Notes: generated by a model not told the origin, from the letters alone. Shown: positions 34,181 through 43,532, numbered from the stretch's first letter. The stretch is 64,000 bases of DNA from Desulfitobacterium_A nosdiversum (GCF_049860565.1 NZ_CP172056.1:1860001-1924000); one strand, 5' to 3'. Program-made: numbers and translations.

Positions 34181-34933
34181 TATCTATACTTTAAACTTTC
34201 ACGCCGGGCCTTGAGAATTCTGGGCCTAACTTTTGTGCTTTTTTTAGGTCTTTTTGTTGAACAAAAAGTTGTTCATTCAACTGCATCCGCAGTTGATCCG
34301 ATTGAACAGATTAAAACTGAAGAAAAGGCTATTGCTTTAACGATCAATGTCGATTGGGGAGAAGAATATATCCCGGGTATTCTCGATGCGCTGGATCAGG
34401 GTCATGCCAAAGCGACTTTTTTCGTAACGGGCCGCTGGGCAAATAAAAATCCTGAACTTCTTAAAGAAATATTAGCTCGAGGTCATGAGATAGAAAATCA
34501 CGGTTATTCTCATCCTCATCCTGATCGATTATCCATCGCTGCCAATGAGCAGGAAATTGTAAAGACCGAAAAGATTATCGAAGGCTTGACAGGATGTAAA
34601 ACAATTTATTATGCTCCGCCTTACGGCGAAAAAGGGGCATCAGGTGTAAAGGCTGCACATAATTTAGGATATCAGACGATATTATGGACGCTGGATACCG
34701 TCGATTGGCGCCCAGAAAGCACACCTGAGATTATCGCTCAACGCATTTTGAACCCGGCCGTTCGCTTCGGAATTAAGCCGAAGAAACAAGGCGCAATTGT
34801 TCTCATGCATCCAAAGGAAAATACAGTTAAAGCCCTTCCGAGAATTTTAAATGGATTAAATCAGGAAGGTTTTCGAATGTTGAAGTTATCAGAATTGATA
34901 ACATTGAAGCCTGCAGGTAATACTACCTCATAG
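34178..34933 (+). CDS. Polysaccharide deacetylase of the sporulation-associated YlxY/PdaB type
   Basis: 251 residues; the N-terminal hydrophobic segment (about 11-30) is a signal or membrane anchor, followed by a NodB-type carbohydrate esterase 4 domain with ATFFVTGRWANKNPELL, the metal motif HEIENHGYSHPH, YYAPPYGEKG and ILWTLDTVDW. The first motif reads TINVDWGEE rather than TFDDG, so one of the usual aspartates is replaced; spore-specific members of this family often differ there. Position after pnp and before the DD-carboxypeptidase/M16 pair matches ylxY of Bacillus. Activity on peptidoglycan is inferred. Confidence 0.88.
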   Translation: MYLYFKLSRRALRILGLTFVLFLGLFVEQKVVHSTASAVDPIEQIKTEEKAIALTINVDWGEEYIPGILDALDQGHAKATFFVTGRWANKNPELLKEILARGHEIENHGYSHPHPDRLSIAANEQEIVKTEKIIEGLTGCKTIYYAPPYGEKGASGVKAAHNLGYQTILWTLDTVDWRPESTPEIIAQRILNPAVRFGIKPKKQGAIVLMHPKENTVKALPRILNGLNQEGFRMLKLSELITLKPAGNTTS

Positions 34934-34955
34934 CATTAAATTGTGAGGTGGTTCA

Positions 34956-36191
34956 ATGTCCAGGCAAAAATGGATGCAGGCCTGTTGTTGCGTACTTCTT
35001 TTAACGATATGGAGTGTTCAACCTGTTCAAGCGATGAATCTAACTCAAACCTCTGAGGAAAGCGTAATCGCTGCAACCCAAAGCAAAGCAAAGAGTGTTC
35101 CTAAACCCAAAAAAGCTTTCGGTGTCAGCCAAAAAACGAATAAGTCCAATTCTAAAGAAGAAAATAAGGGAACAGAACTGCCTAAAATCAGTGCTGATGC
35201 GGCTGTACTCATGGATGCTGTTACCGGAGATGTTCTTATCGATAAACAAGCCCATACACATCGTCCGCCGGCAAGTACGACAAAAATAATGACCGCCATT
35301 TTAGGACTTGAACTGGGGAGACCTGATGAGGTTGTGACAGTTAGCTCCAAGGCGGCCGCCGTCGGCGAATCAACAATTCATCTTGATCCGGGTGAAAAGG
35401 CTACGCTTTATGAGTTAATTACGGGAGCATTAATAAAGTCGGGAAATGATGCCTGTGTTGCTATTGGCGAACAAATTGCAGGATCAGAAGAACAATTTGT
35501 TCGGATGATGAATCAAAAGGCGCTTTCCCTTGGGGCAACGGACACTCATTTTGAGAATACAAATGGGCTCCCTAATAAAAATCACTATTCAACAGCTTAC
35601 GATTTAGCTTTAATTGCCCGCTATGGGATGGGCCTGCCTTCCTTTTCTTCAATCACCCGGCAAAAGGAAACTGAGATTCATTTTTTAGAACCCGATTTCA
35701 TGATGGATTTACGCAATACGAATAAACTGCTCTGGAATTATCCTTATGCAGATGGAGTAAAAACAGGGACAACAAATGCTGCAGGAAAATGCCTGGTTGC
35801 TTCCGCAACGAAAGATGGGCGTCAGCTCATTGCCGTTGTTCTCCATGCATCTGATCGATTTGGGGATGCTCAGCGAATGCTCGAATGGGGATTTAACCAA
35901 ACGGAAACCGTCTCTGTCGTCAAGGCAGGAGAGGCTGTTGCCGAATTCTCATTGGATAATGATGAACCGCTTAAAGCTTTGGCAGAACATTCTTTAGATG
36001 TTAGTATAACTAAAAGCGATCATCCAAAAATTGAAAAGAAAATTAACTGGATTAAATCAAATCTACCGATTCAAGCCGGCGAAGAGCTTGGAACCTTTGA
36101 AGTTTGGTTAAACGGTAAGAAAATAAATAGTGTTCCTTTATTAGCGGAACGTGAGGTCAAAGCGCCAAGCCGTTTTTTCCGTAAGTCTTAG
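34956..36191 (+). CDS. D-alanyl-D-alanine carboxypeptidase (DacF/DacB type)
   Basis: Trims the terminal D-Ala of peptidoglycan stem peptides. A signal peptide covers the first 27 residues. The serine-acylase triad is complete: S107-x-x-K110 (STTK), S162-G-N164 and K269-T-G271. A C-terminal beta domain (about 310-400) follows, without a clear membrane anchor. 411 residues, GTGAGGTGG upstream. The spore and lysine neighbours suggest the sporulation-type DacF/DacB group, which sets cortex cross-linking. Confidence 0.92.
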   Translation: MSRQKWMQACCCVLLLTIWSVQPVQAMNLTQTSEESVIAATQSKAKSVPKPKKAFGVSQKTNKSNSKEENKGTELPKISADAAVLMDAVTGDVLIDKQAHTHRPPASTTKIMTAILGLELGRPDEVVTVSSKAAAVGESTIHLDPGEKATLYELITGALIKSGNDACVAIGEQIAGSEEQFVRMMNQKALSLGATDTHFENTNGLPNKNHYSTAYDLALIARYGMGLPSFSSITRQKETEIHFLEPDFMMDLRNTNKLLWNYPYADGVKTGTTNAAGKCLVASATKDGRQLIAVVLHASDRFGDAQRMLEWGFNQTETVSVVKAGEAVAEFSLDNDEPLKALAEHSLDVSITKSDHPKIEKKINWIKSNLPIQAGEELGTFEVWLNGKKINSVPLLAEREVKAPSRFFRKS

Positions 36192-36242
36192 TAGAAATAA
36201 TTTAAGAAATTACGTTTAATTATCTGAGGGGATGTGAAGACA

Positions 36243-37511
36243 GTGTATCAAAAGGCTGTTTTACCGAATGGTGTTCGTGTCATTACGGAAGAAATTGATT
36301 ACGTCCGTTCCGTTTCAATTGGATTGTGGGTTGGAGCAGGCTCACGCGACGAGCGAGAAGGGAATGAGGGTATTTCTCATTTTATTGAGCATATGCTTTT
36401 CAAAGGAACAAAAAACAGGACGGCGCGAGAATTAGCGGAGTCATTGGAAAGCGTAGGGGGACAGCTCAATGCATTTACGACTAAAGAGTTTACGTGCTTT
36501 TATGCTAAAGTGCTGGATGAGAATTTAGATTTATCGATTGATGTCCTCAGTGATATGTTTTTTAATTCTTTATTTGATGAAAAAGAAATTGAAAAAGAGA
36601 AAAGGGTTGTTATCGAAGAAATTAAGATGTATGAAGATTCCCCGGACGAATTGATTCATGATCTCTTTTCAGAATATGTGTGGGATGATCATCCCTTAGG
36701 CAAACCTATTTTAGGAACGGAAGAAAGCATTCGCGGGTTAAGCCGGGAAAAGATTTTAGATTACCTCAGCCATCATTATGCTCCGGATAATTTGGTCGTT
36801 GCTGTAGCGGGCAAGATCAATCATGAAGATGTTCTCAAAAAGCTTACGCCAATATTCGGCGAATTTAAGAGAGGCGGAAAGCGCATTCTTGAGGGAACTC
36901 CAAAGGAACAAGCGATTCAGCGCTATAACACTAAGGATACAGAACAAATGCATTTAATCATTGGGGTACCCGGACTGGGTCAAGATGATGAGGATATTTA
37001 TCCGATGCATATTTTCAATAATATCTTAGGCGGAGGTTTAAGTTCCCGCTTATTCCAAGAGATCCGAGAACAACGAGGTTTAGCCTATTCCGTTTATTCT
37101 TACCACTCGACGTATGTCGATACGGGAATGTTTGCAATCTACGCAGGTACGACTCCGAGCAATACGCAGGAAGTCGTGGAATGTATTCTGGCGGAGCTTC
37201 AGGAGATGAGAGCTAACGGAATCACCGCGGATGAGCTGGCAAAAACAAAGGCCCAAATTAAAGGCGGACTTTATCTCGGACTTGAATCTGCGAGCAGCCG
37301 CATGAGCCGTTTAGGTAAAACGGAATTATGCTATGACCGAGTGATTTCACCGGAGGAAATGGTTGAAAAACTGGAAAAGGTTACTCTGGAAGATGTAAAA
37401 AGAGTCATGAACCGTCTTTGGGTCAAAAATAAACTGAGCTTAGTTATGCTTGGACCGGCAGGACATGATATCGATTTGGAAAGCATATTTAAAAAAGTAA
37501 ATTGGAAATAG
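36243..37511 (+). CDS. M16-family zinc protease (MlpA/YmxG type)
   Basis: 422 residues. Zinc motif H46-x-x-E49-H50 (HFIEHMLFKGT) with the distal glutamate in EEIKMYEDSPDEL; the second M16 half contains GGGLSSRLFQEIREQRGLAYSVYS. GTG 36243 is preferred because GAGGGGAT lies about 10 bases upstream; GTG 36234 is in frame but only 1-2 bases from it. Position after the DD-carboxypeptidase and before dut/ymxH parallels Bacillus mlpA. Its substrate is unknown. Confidence 0.92.
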   Translation: MYQKAVLPNGVRVITEEIDYVRSVSIGLWVGAGSRDEREGNEGISHFIEHMLFKGTKNRTARELAESLESVGGQLNAFTTKEFTCFYAKVLDENLDLSIDVLSDMFFNSLFDEKEIEKEKRVVIEEIKMYEDSPDELIHDLFSEYVWDDHPLGKPILGTEESIRGLSREKILDYLSHHYAPDNLVVAVAGKINHEDVLKKLTPIFGEFKRGGKRILEGTPKEQAIQRYNTKDTEQMHLIIGVPGLGQDDEDIYPMHIFNNILGGGLSSRLFQEIREQRGLAYSVYSYHSTYVDTGMFAIYAGTTPSNTQEVVECILAELQEMRANGITADELAKTKAQIKGGLYLGLESASSRMSRLGKTELCYDRVISPEEMVEKLEKVTLEDVKRVMNRLWVKNKLSLVMLGPAGHDIDLESIFKKVNWK

Positions 37512-37528
37512 ATGAGTGAGGGAAAAGA

Positions 37529-37987
37529 ATGAATACCATTCCGGTAAAAATCAAGAACATGAGACCGGAGCATAAACTGATCGTGCCGGAATACGCCACC
37601 AAAGGAGCTGCTGGGGTAGATCTTCATGCGGTTCTCGATGAGGATTTGGAAATTCTCCCCGGTCAGGCGGTAAAAATCCCGACAGGAATCGGGATTGAGT
37701 TAGCTCAACCGGATGTGGTGGCTTTGATTTTTGCACGAAGTGGTCTCGCTTCAAAATATGGGCTGACTTTAGTCAATGGAGTCGGCGTCATCGATTCGGA
37801 TTACCGCGGAGAAATTCAGGTGGCTATGATTAACCTCGGTAAAGAATCTTTTAAGGTGTATAATGGGGATCGAATCGCTCAGATGGTTTTTATGCCTGTT
37901 TTTTTGGCTCAATTCATTTCCGTTGAAGATCTAGCCGACAGTGAACGCGGTGATGGCGGATTCGGCTCTACAGGTATTAAAATGTAG
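37529..37987 (+). CDS. dut: dUTP diphosphatase
   Basis: Hydrolyses dUTP to dUMP. The five trimeric dUTPase motifs are visible, including GAAGVDLHA, FARSGLASKYGL, NGVGVIDSDYRGEI, DRIAQMVF and the C-terminal RGDGGFGSTG arm. 152 residues. It starts 17 bases after the M16 protease. Confidence 0.96.
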   Translation: MNTIPVKIKNMRPEHKLIVPEYATKGAAGVDLHAVLDEDLEILPGQAVKIPTGIGIELAQPDVVALIFARSGLASKYGLTLVNGVGVIDSDYRGEIQVAMINLGKESFKVYNGDRIAQMVFMPVFLAQFISVEDLADSERGDGGFGSTGIKM

Positions 37988-38029
37988 AGCGTTCAATTGA
38001 AAGTTCTAGGGGAGTCAACCTTGTCATAC

Positions 38030-38051
38030 TATCCCATAGAGGGGTGGGATA
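38030..38051 (+). promoter_or_regulatory. Hairpin presenting a ribosome binding site
   Basis: TATCCCA (38030-38036) pairs with TGGGATA (38045-38051); the loop TAGAGGGG holds a Shine-Dalgarno-like sequence 10 bases before the start at 38055. A CATACTAT box just 5' of it resembles a sigma-E -10 element, but no convincing -35 is seen. Confidence 0.35.
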
Positions 38052-38054
38052 AGG

Positions 38055-38363
38055 ATGCAGGCCTTAGGACTTTTTTGTTTAGCTATCGGAGTTATTTTTT
38101 CGATTAAAGAAAGAGTTTATCTGATGATGTGGCGCTCCAGCACCGAACCGCGCCAGAGCAATTTGTCCAATGCGATAGCACAGCTTGTAGGTACAGCAGG
38201 GGGGATTTATCTCTCGTTTGAACTTCTGCTTTCTTTTTTAAAGGTCCCAGAAAATTGGTTGAATGAAACAGGCCTTATTGTTGAGCCGCTTGCTTTATTC
38301 TCTTTGATTTTAGCTATTGTTCAGCCATTTGCTATTCGGGCGTGGATCAAAATTAAGAAGTAG
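38055..38363 (+). CDS. Small membrane protein of unknown function
   Basis: 102 residues with three hydrophobic segments (about 2-17, 52-66 and 78-97) and a short basic end (WIKIKK). I do not recognise a family. It lies between dut and the YmxH gene, 15 bases upstream of the latter, so expression with the sporulation-linked genes is likely. Confidence 0.65.
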   Translation: MQALGLFCLAIGVIFSIKERVYLMMWRSSTEPRQSNLSNAIAQLVGTAGGIYLSFELLLSFLKVPENWLNETGLIVEPLALFSLILAIVQPFAIRAWIKIKK

Positions 38364-38377
38364 GAGGGGTACAGGAA

Positions 38378-38659
38378 ATGCTGTTAAGCGATTTAGCCGG
38401 GAAAGAAATTATTAACCTTTATGATGGAGCGAAGCTTGGACTTGTAGGTGATGCAGACTTGGCGATATCGTCATCCGGGGCAATTGAGGCCATCATTTTA
38501 ACGTCTCGATCTGGATTTGGCGGTTTTCTCGGTAATATGGCAGAGCGAGAGCGCGATATTCTTGTTATACCCTGGCAAGTCGTTAAAAAGGTGGGTTCAG
38601 AGGTAATCATTGTCGATATGAATCAGAAAACAGATCGAATGAGCAAATATTCTGTTTGA
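38378..38659 (+). CDS. ymxH: YlmC/YmxH family sporulation protein (PRC-barrel)
   Basis: 93 residues forming one PRC-barrel-like domain: LLSDLAGKEIINLYDGAKLG at the start, then a second strand cluster and IPWQVVKKVGSEVIIVD. This family is conserved in spore formers; its molecular role is unclear. TAGGAGGGG lies upstream. The neighbourhood (M16 protease, dapB, dpaAB) matches ymxH of Bacillus. Confidence 0.85.
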   Translation: MLLSDLAGKEIINLYDGAKLGLVGDADLAISSSGAIEAIILTSRSGFGGFLGNMAERERDILVIPWQVVKKVGSEVIIVDMNQKTDRMSKYSV

Positions 38660-38703
38660 CACGACTTTAACAATTTACTACAATAAAAAGAAAATCACTT
38701 TGA

Positions 38704-38737
38704 CCCCGACCTGCTATTTTTTTAGCAACGGGGTTTT
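38704..38737 (+). terminator. Terminator after ymxH
   Basis: CCCCG/CGGGG (38704-38708 with 38729-38733) and an inner GCTA/TAGC stem, followed by four Ts. Confidence 0.75.
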
Positions 38738-38772
38738 AGCATATATTGATAGGTCCAAATGGAGGGATTTAC

Positions 38773-39576
38773 TTGAAAAGAATTCGCGTTTTTGTCGCCG
38801 GTGCGGGCGGCAAAATGGGCCAAGAAGTTGTAAGAACTATTCTTAAACAAGATGACATGCAGTTGGTTGGGGCTTCGGATACACGTCAAAGCAAGGTAGA
38901 TATCGGATATGCTCTCGGTATTTCCAGAATTGGCTTAGACATGTCAGGTCCGCTTGATGCGGAAATGCTGCGAGCCAGCCAGGCGGATATCCTTGTTGAT
39001 TTTACGAATCCTCAATCCGTTTTGAAAAACGCGAAGCTGGCAATTTCTGAAGGAGTAATTCCGGTTATCGGGACAACGGGCTTGGATGAAGCCGAAATTG
39101 CTGAAATTCGCGAACTTGTAGAGCGGGAAAAATCAGGTGCCTTTATTGCACCTAATTTCGCGATTGGAGCAATCCTTATGATGCGTTTCGCTCAGGAAAC
39201 CGCCAAATATTTGCCCCATGTCGAGATTATAGAATTTCACCATGACCAAAAATTAGATGCGCCATCAGGAACTGCACTGAAAACAGCGGAATGGATTTCT
39301 GAAGTTCGTAAACCTATGATCCAAGGAAATCCCAACGAATATGAAAAAATTCCGGGTGCTCGCGGAGGGGATGTGGACGGGATCCATATCCACTCTGTAC
39401 GTCTGCCTGGACTCATTGCTCATCAGGAAATAATTTTTGGCGGTATGGGCCAAACGCTGACGATCAGGCATGATGCATACACCCGTGAAACCTATATGCC
39501 GGGTATAATGCTGGCAATTCGAAAGGCACTTGGACTTACATCACTGGTAATAGGACTAGAGAATTTCCTCGAATAG
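38773..39576 (+). CDS. dapB: 4-hydroxy-tetrahydrodipicolinate reductase
   Basis: Reduces HTPA to tetrahydrodipicolinate in lysine/DAP synthesis. The nucleotide fold RVFVAGAGGKMGQEVV is at the start; VIGTTGLDE, APNFAIGAILM and the catalytic EIIEFHHDQKLDAPSGTA follow. 267 residues. TTG 38773 has GGAGGG upstream at 5 bases; an in-frame start at 38746 adds 9 residues that overlap that site. Located next to dpaAB, which draws from the same intermediate as DapB. Confidence 0.95.
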   Translation: MKRIRVFVAGAGGKMGQEVVRTILKQDDMQLVGASDTRQSKVDIGYALGISRIGLDMSGPLDAEMLRASQADILVDFTNPQSVLKNAKLAISEGVIPVIGTTGLDEAEIAEIRELVEREKSGAFIAPNFAIGAILMMRFAQETAKYLPHVEIIEFHHDQKLDAPSGTALKTAEWISEVRKPMIQGNPNEYEKIPGARGGDVDGIHIHSVRLPGLIAHQEIIFGGMGQTLTIRHDAYTRETYMPGIMLAIRKALGLTSLVIGLENFLE

Positions 39577-39592
39577 GAAACTTCCTTCGGGA

Positions 39593-39620
39593 ACCGCATT
39601 CATTCTGCTCTCATATACTG
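39593..39620 (+). promoter_or_regulatory. Candidate sigma-K promoter of dpaAB
   Basis: AC at 39593-39594, 17 bases, then CATATACTG from 39612: close to the Bacillus sigma-K pattern AC-N17-CATANNNTA. The operon it precedes is mother-cell specific in Bacillus. Confidence 0.4.
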
Positions 39621-39657
39621 ATTAGTAGTCATGGGACACATCAAAGGGGGCATAAAG

Positions 39658-40572
39658 ATGAGTGCGGGTCTGAAAGGAATTCGACTGGCCGTGATTGGAG
39701 GGGATGATCGAGAGCTATTTCTAATCCCCGAACTGGAGAAACTGGGTGCCTACATAGTCGGGGTCGGATTTGAAAAAGCAGGATCAATTCAGGGATTGCA
39801 TCATGAATCATCCCTAATTGAAGCAGTTAAAAATGTCGATGTTCTGCTTTTCCCTATGTACGGTACCGACGAACGCGGAGGCATCAAAGCAAAGTATTCA
39901 AATTCTCCAATTGTGCTTAACAAGGAAGTGCTGCAAGCCATTCCTACACATGTTCCGCTGTTTATTGGGTGGGCACGGCCCGCTTTAAAGTCTGCCGCGG
40001 AAATGATGGGAATACGAGTTGTTGAGACTGCATTTCTGGATGAAATCGCCATACTGAATTCGATTCCATCTGCTGAGGGTGCGATTTCGATGGCGATGGA
40101 TTCATCAGTGATTACAATTCACGGAAGTCAATGTTTTGTCCTAGGATTGGGGCGGAACGGGTGGACAATCGCTCGAACCTTAAAAGGAATGGGGGCTCAC
40201 GTTACAGGAGTGGCTCGGAAGCCGGCAGATCTGGCCCGGGCGACCGAAATGGGAATAGATGCCGTCCATTTTGCTGACCTTGAAGATGAGATTGGGCGGG
40301 CGGAATTTATTTTTAATACGGTTCCTCACCTCATTCTGGATAAAGTGATTTTAGAGCGAGTGTCTAAGGATGCGGTTATTGTTGATATCGCATCTATTCC
40401 AGGAGGAACAGATTTTGAGTACGCTGAGTTATTGGGGATAAAAGCGATGCTGGCTCCCGGTCTTCCGGGAATTGTAGCTCCGAAATCGGCTGGTAAAATT
40501 CTTGCTCAAGTATACCCGCAGCTTATTCTTCGCCACTTGACCACGCCTTTGAGTACTTCTTTTAAGCCTTGA
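39658..40572 (+). CDS. dpaA: Dipicolinate synthase subunit A
   Basis: Oxidises the tetrahydrodipicolinate precursor to dipicolinic acid, the spore core calcium chelator, together with DpaB. 304 residues: an N-terminal DpaA domain (RLAVIGGDDRELFLIPELE, FPMYGTDERGG) and a C-terminal NAD(P) Rossmann domain (VLGLGRNGWTIARTLKGMG). ATG 39658 has GGGGG about 7 bases upstream; a start at 39631 would lie ahead of it. This gene marks the organism as an endospore former of the Bacillus-type DPA pathway. Confidence 0.95.
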   Translation: MSAGLKGIRLAVIGGDDRELFLIPELEKLGAYIVGVGFEKAGSIQGLHHESSLIEAVKNVDVLLFPMYGTDERGGIKAKYSNSPIVLNKEVLQAIPTHVPLFIGWARPALKSAAEMMGIRVVETAFLDEIAILNSIPSAEGAISMAMDSSVITIHGSQCFVLGLGRNGWTIARTLKGMGAHVTGVARKPADLARATEMGIDAVHFADLEDEIGRAEFIFNTVPHLILDKVILERVSKDAVIVDIASIPGGTDFEYAELLGIKAMLAPGLPGIVAPKSAGKILAQVYPQLILRHLTTPLSTSFKP

Positions 40573-40589
40573 AGTGGAGGTGCGAGGAA

Positions 40590-41177
40590 ATGAAGTTTAA
40601 CGGGTTTAAGATTGGGATGGCTGTTACAGGGTCTCACTGTACACTGCATGAAATTACCGGAGTAATGCAACGCCTAGTCGATGAGGGGGCAGATGTTACC
40701 CCAATAATCTCTTATGCTGTTGAAAGCATGGATACTCGTTTTGGCAACGCCGAGGATTGGAAAAGAAAATTCACTGAAATTACCAGCAAAGAACCTATTC
40801 ATACCATTCCGGATGCTGAACCTGTCGGGCCTCAGAAAAAGTTTGACTGTATGGTGATAGCTCCCTGTACAGGAAACACCTTGGCGAAATTAGCCAACGG
40901 CATAACTGATTCGCCGGTCCTCATGGCGGCTAAAGCCCATCTTCGGAATCAGCGACCCTTAGTCATAGCTATTTCAACAAATGATGGTTTAGGACTCAAT
41001 GCACGAAATATTGGCACTTTACTGATAACAAAAAATATTTATTTAGTTCCTTTTGGGCAGGATAGCCCGGTAAATAAAGCGAATTCATTAGTAGCTCATA
41101 TGAATTTGATCCCGGATACGATCTTAGCAGCGTGTGAAGGAAAACAAATTCAACCGCTATTAGTTGATTATCGCTGA
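40590..41177 (+). CDS. dpaB: Dipicolinate synthase subunit B
   Basis: Flavoprotein subunit of dipicolinate synthase. 195 residues with the flavoprotein fold start FKIGMAVTGSHCTLHE, then VIAPCTGNTLAKLANGITD and ARNIGTLLITKNIYLVPFGQ. ATG 40590 follows GGAGGTG at 8 bases, 17 bases after dpaA. Confidence 0.95.
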   Translation: MKFNGFKIGMAVTGSHCTLHEITGVMQRLVDEGADVTPIISYAVESMDTRFGNAEDWKRKFTEITSKEPIHTIPDAEPVGPQKKFDCMVIAPCTGNTLAKLANGITDSPVLMAAKAHLRNQRPLVIAISTNDGLGLNARNIGTLLITKNIYLVPFGQDSPVNKANSLVAHMNLIPDTILAACEGKQIQPLLVDYR

Positions 41178-41197
41178 GAAAATTTAACTATTGAAGC

Positions 41198-41231
41198 GGT
41201 GCCATGCTTCTCAAAAGCACGGCACCCTTTT
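41198..41231 (+). terminator. Terminator after dpaAB
   Basis: 12-position stem (41198-41209 with 41215-41226, one A-C mismatch), then CTTTT. It isolates the sporulation genes from asd. Confidence 0.85.
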
Positions 41232-41269
41232 CACCCATTTATTTTATATAATTTTGAGGAGGGGCTTAC

Positions 41270-42262
41270 ATGCCAAATGTTGCTATTGTTGGTGCTACAG
41301 GCGCAGTCGGACAAGAATTCTTAAAAATCCTTGCGGAGAGAAATTTTCCGGTTGATGAGTTGCGGCTTCTCGCAACAAAACGTTCAGCAGGTAAAAAAAT
41401 TGCTTGGCAAGGACGTGAGCTTGAGGTTCAGGAGACCACCCCTGATAGTTTTAAAAATATCGATATCGCTTTATTTGCGGGTGGATCATCAAGTACGGAA
41501 TTTGCGAAGCCGGCTGTTGAGAGTGGTGCTGTCGTTATTGATAACAGTAGCGCATTTCGCCTTGATCCTGAGGTGCCCCTTGTGGTTCCGGAAGTTAATC
41601 CTGAGGACGTAAAATGGCATAAAGGAATTATTGCCAACCCCAACTGCTCTACGATTATTGCTAATGTTGCTCTGAAACCCATTTATGATTTAGCAGGAAT
41701 TAAACGGGTTGTTGTTTCAACATACCAAGCTGTTTCCGGAGCAGGCCGGGAAGGAATTGAGGAGCTTGAAGCTCAAGCCCGTGCTAAAGCGAATGGGGAT
41801 GAAATCATAAGTAAAGTTTTCCCCTATCAAATTGCATTTAACTTAATCCCTCGTATTGACATTTTCCAAGAAGGAGATTATACCAAAGAAGAATGGAAAA
41901 TGGTCAAGGAAACCCGTAAAATATTCCATGTACCGGATATGGCTGTCACAGCTACAACTGTACGTGTTCCGGTATTCCGCAGTCACTCGGAATCCATCAA
42001 TATTGAAACCGAACGCAAAGTAACAGTTGCCGAAGTTAAAGAAGCTTTAGGCAAAGCCCCTGGTGTTATTGTCGTGGATAATCCGGCCAAAGACCAATAT
42101 CCGATGCCTTTATATACTTCAGATACGGATGAAGTTTATGTCGGCAGAATCCGCGAGGATTTTTCCATTGAAAAGGGTCTTAACATCTGGGTTGTCGGTG
42201 ATCAAATTCGTAAAGGCGCAGCTACAAACGCGGTACAAATTGCAGAACTTCTTCTGAAATAA
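41270..42262 (+). CDS. asd: Aspartate-semialdehyde dehydrogenase
   Basis: NADPH-dependent reduction of aspartyl phosphate for lysine, methionine and threonine. Start VAIVGATGAVGQEFLKIL; phosphate-binding FAGGSSSTEFAKP and NNSSAFR-like DNSSAFRLDPE; the catalytic cysteine is in NPNCSTII. 330 residues. GAGGAGGGG upstream. Confidence 0.97.
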   Translation: MPNVAIVGATGAVGQEFLKILAERNFPVDELRLLATKRSAGKKIAWQGRELEVQETTPDSFKNIDIALFAGGSSSTEFAKPAVESGAVVIDNSSAFRLDPEVPLVVPEVNPEDVKWHKGIIANPNCSTIIANVALKPIYDLAGIKRVVVSTYQAVSGAGREGIEELEAQARAKANGDEIISKVFPYQIAFNLIPRIDIFQEGDYTKEEWKMVKETRKIFHVPDMAVTATTVRVPVFRSHSESINIETERKVTVAEVKEALGKAPGVIVVDNPAKDQYPMPLYTSDTDEVYVGRIREDFSIEKGLNIWVVGDQIRKGAATNAVQIAELLLK

Positions 42263-42305
42263 ATGATCCCTAGAGAATAAAGAGGTAGAGTGGAGGAGTT
42301 CGGAA

Positions 42306-43532
42306 GTGCGAGTTTTGGTTCAAAAATTTGGCGGAACTTCCTTAGCTACAGCCGAACGGCGCTCTCAAGTTGTTGCCAAGGTCTCAGATGCTGTTCGAGA
42401 GGGATATGCTCCCGTAGTTGTGGTTTCTGCGATTGGTAGGACAGGTGATCCTTACGCAACGGATACATTTATTAATATGGTCAAAGATATCTCACCTGAA
42501 CTTCCTCAGAGAGAATTAGATCTTTTGGTTAGCTGTGGGGAGGTTATTTCAGGTGCCGTAATGGTCAGTACTCTTAATAGTTTAGGCTTTGAGGCTGTCT
42601 TGTTAACGGGCGGTCAGGCGGGCATTATAACAAACAACAGCTTTGGCGATGCCCGGATCATCCGCATTGAACCTCGTACTATTGTAGAGTACTTACAGCA
42701 AGGCAAGGTTGTTGTTGTCACGGGATTTCAGGGAATAACCGAGGACGGGCAAGTCACCACTTTAGGACGGGGAGGAAGCGATACAACGGCTTCGGCCCTA
42801 GGTGTTGCTTTAAATGCGGAAGCTATCGATATCTACACCGATGTTGAAGGTATTATGACCGCTGATCCGCGTATTGTTGAAGATGCTCGTATTCTGGATG
42901 TCGTAACGTATAATGAGATTTGTCAAATGGCTCATCAGGGGGCAAAGATCATTCATCCTCGGGCGGTGGAAATAGCCATGCAGCGTAATATTCCCTTAAG
43001 GATTAAATGTACGTTTTCAGACGCTCCAGGAACCCTTGTGACAAGCATTCAGGCAGATATGGGAGCGGGTACCGATATAACAGGAGACCGAATCATTACC
43101 GGGATCGCGCATACCCCTAATGTCACTCAAATCTGTGTTCCAACCTCAGCCCTGCCGGATAACCTGCAAGCCAATAAACAAATTTTTAAGGGAATGGCCC
43201 TAGCGGATATCAGTGTAGATTTTATCAGTGTTCAGTCGGATGCCGTTTACTACACCGTTCGAGATGATGAGGCCGATAAAGCGGTTAAGATACTTAAAAA
43301 TATGGGCTTTAATCCCTCGGTTGTCCCCAGCTGTGCGAAAGTATCTGTTGTAGGCGCAGGTATTCACGGTGTTCCCGGAGTAATGGCCGATATGGTTGAG
43401 GCGTTATCGGATGCGGGAATTCGAATTTTACAATCTGCAGACTCACATACGACGATTTGGGTTTTAGTGGATAAAGAAAATATGGTTAAGGCAGTTCAAG
43501 CTTTACATCAGAAATATCACCTTGGAGATTAA
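42306..43532 (+). CDS. dapG: Aspartate kinase
   Basis: Phosphorylates aspartate. The kinase start VLVQKFGGTSLATAERR, then TLGRGGSDTTASALGVAL and the TDVEGIMTADPRIV loop; two ACT domains occupy about 265-405 and probably bind an end product (DAP or lysine). Length 408 with the asd-dapG-dapA order matches the B. subtilis DapG isozyme, the reason for that symbol; lysC would also be acceptable. GTG start, GGAGGAG upstream. Confidence 0.95.
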   Translation: MRVLVQKFGGTSLATAERRSQVVAKVSDAVREGYAPVVVVSAIGRTGDPYATDTFINMVKDISPELPQRELDLLVSCGEVISGAVMVSTLNSLGFEAVLLTGGQAGIITNNSFGDARIIRIEPRTIVEYLQQGKVVVVTGFQGITEDGQVTTLGRGGSDTTASALGVALNAEAIDIYTDVEGIMTADPRIVEDARILDVVTYNEICQMAHQGAKIIHPRAVEIAMQRNIPLRIKCTFSDAPGTLVTSIQADMGAGTDITGDRIITGIAHTPNVTQICVPTSALPDNLQANKQIFKGMALADISVDFISVQSDAVYYTVRDDEADKAVKILKNMGFNPSVVPSCAKVSVVGAGIHGVPGVMADMVEALSDAGIRILQSADSHTTIWVLVDKENMVKAVQALHQKYHLGD

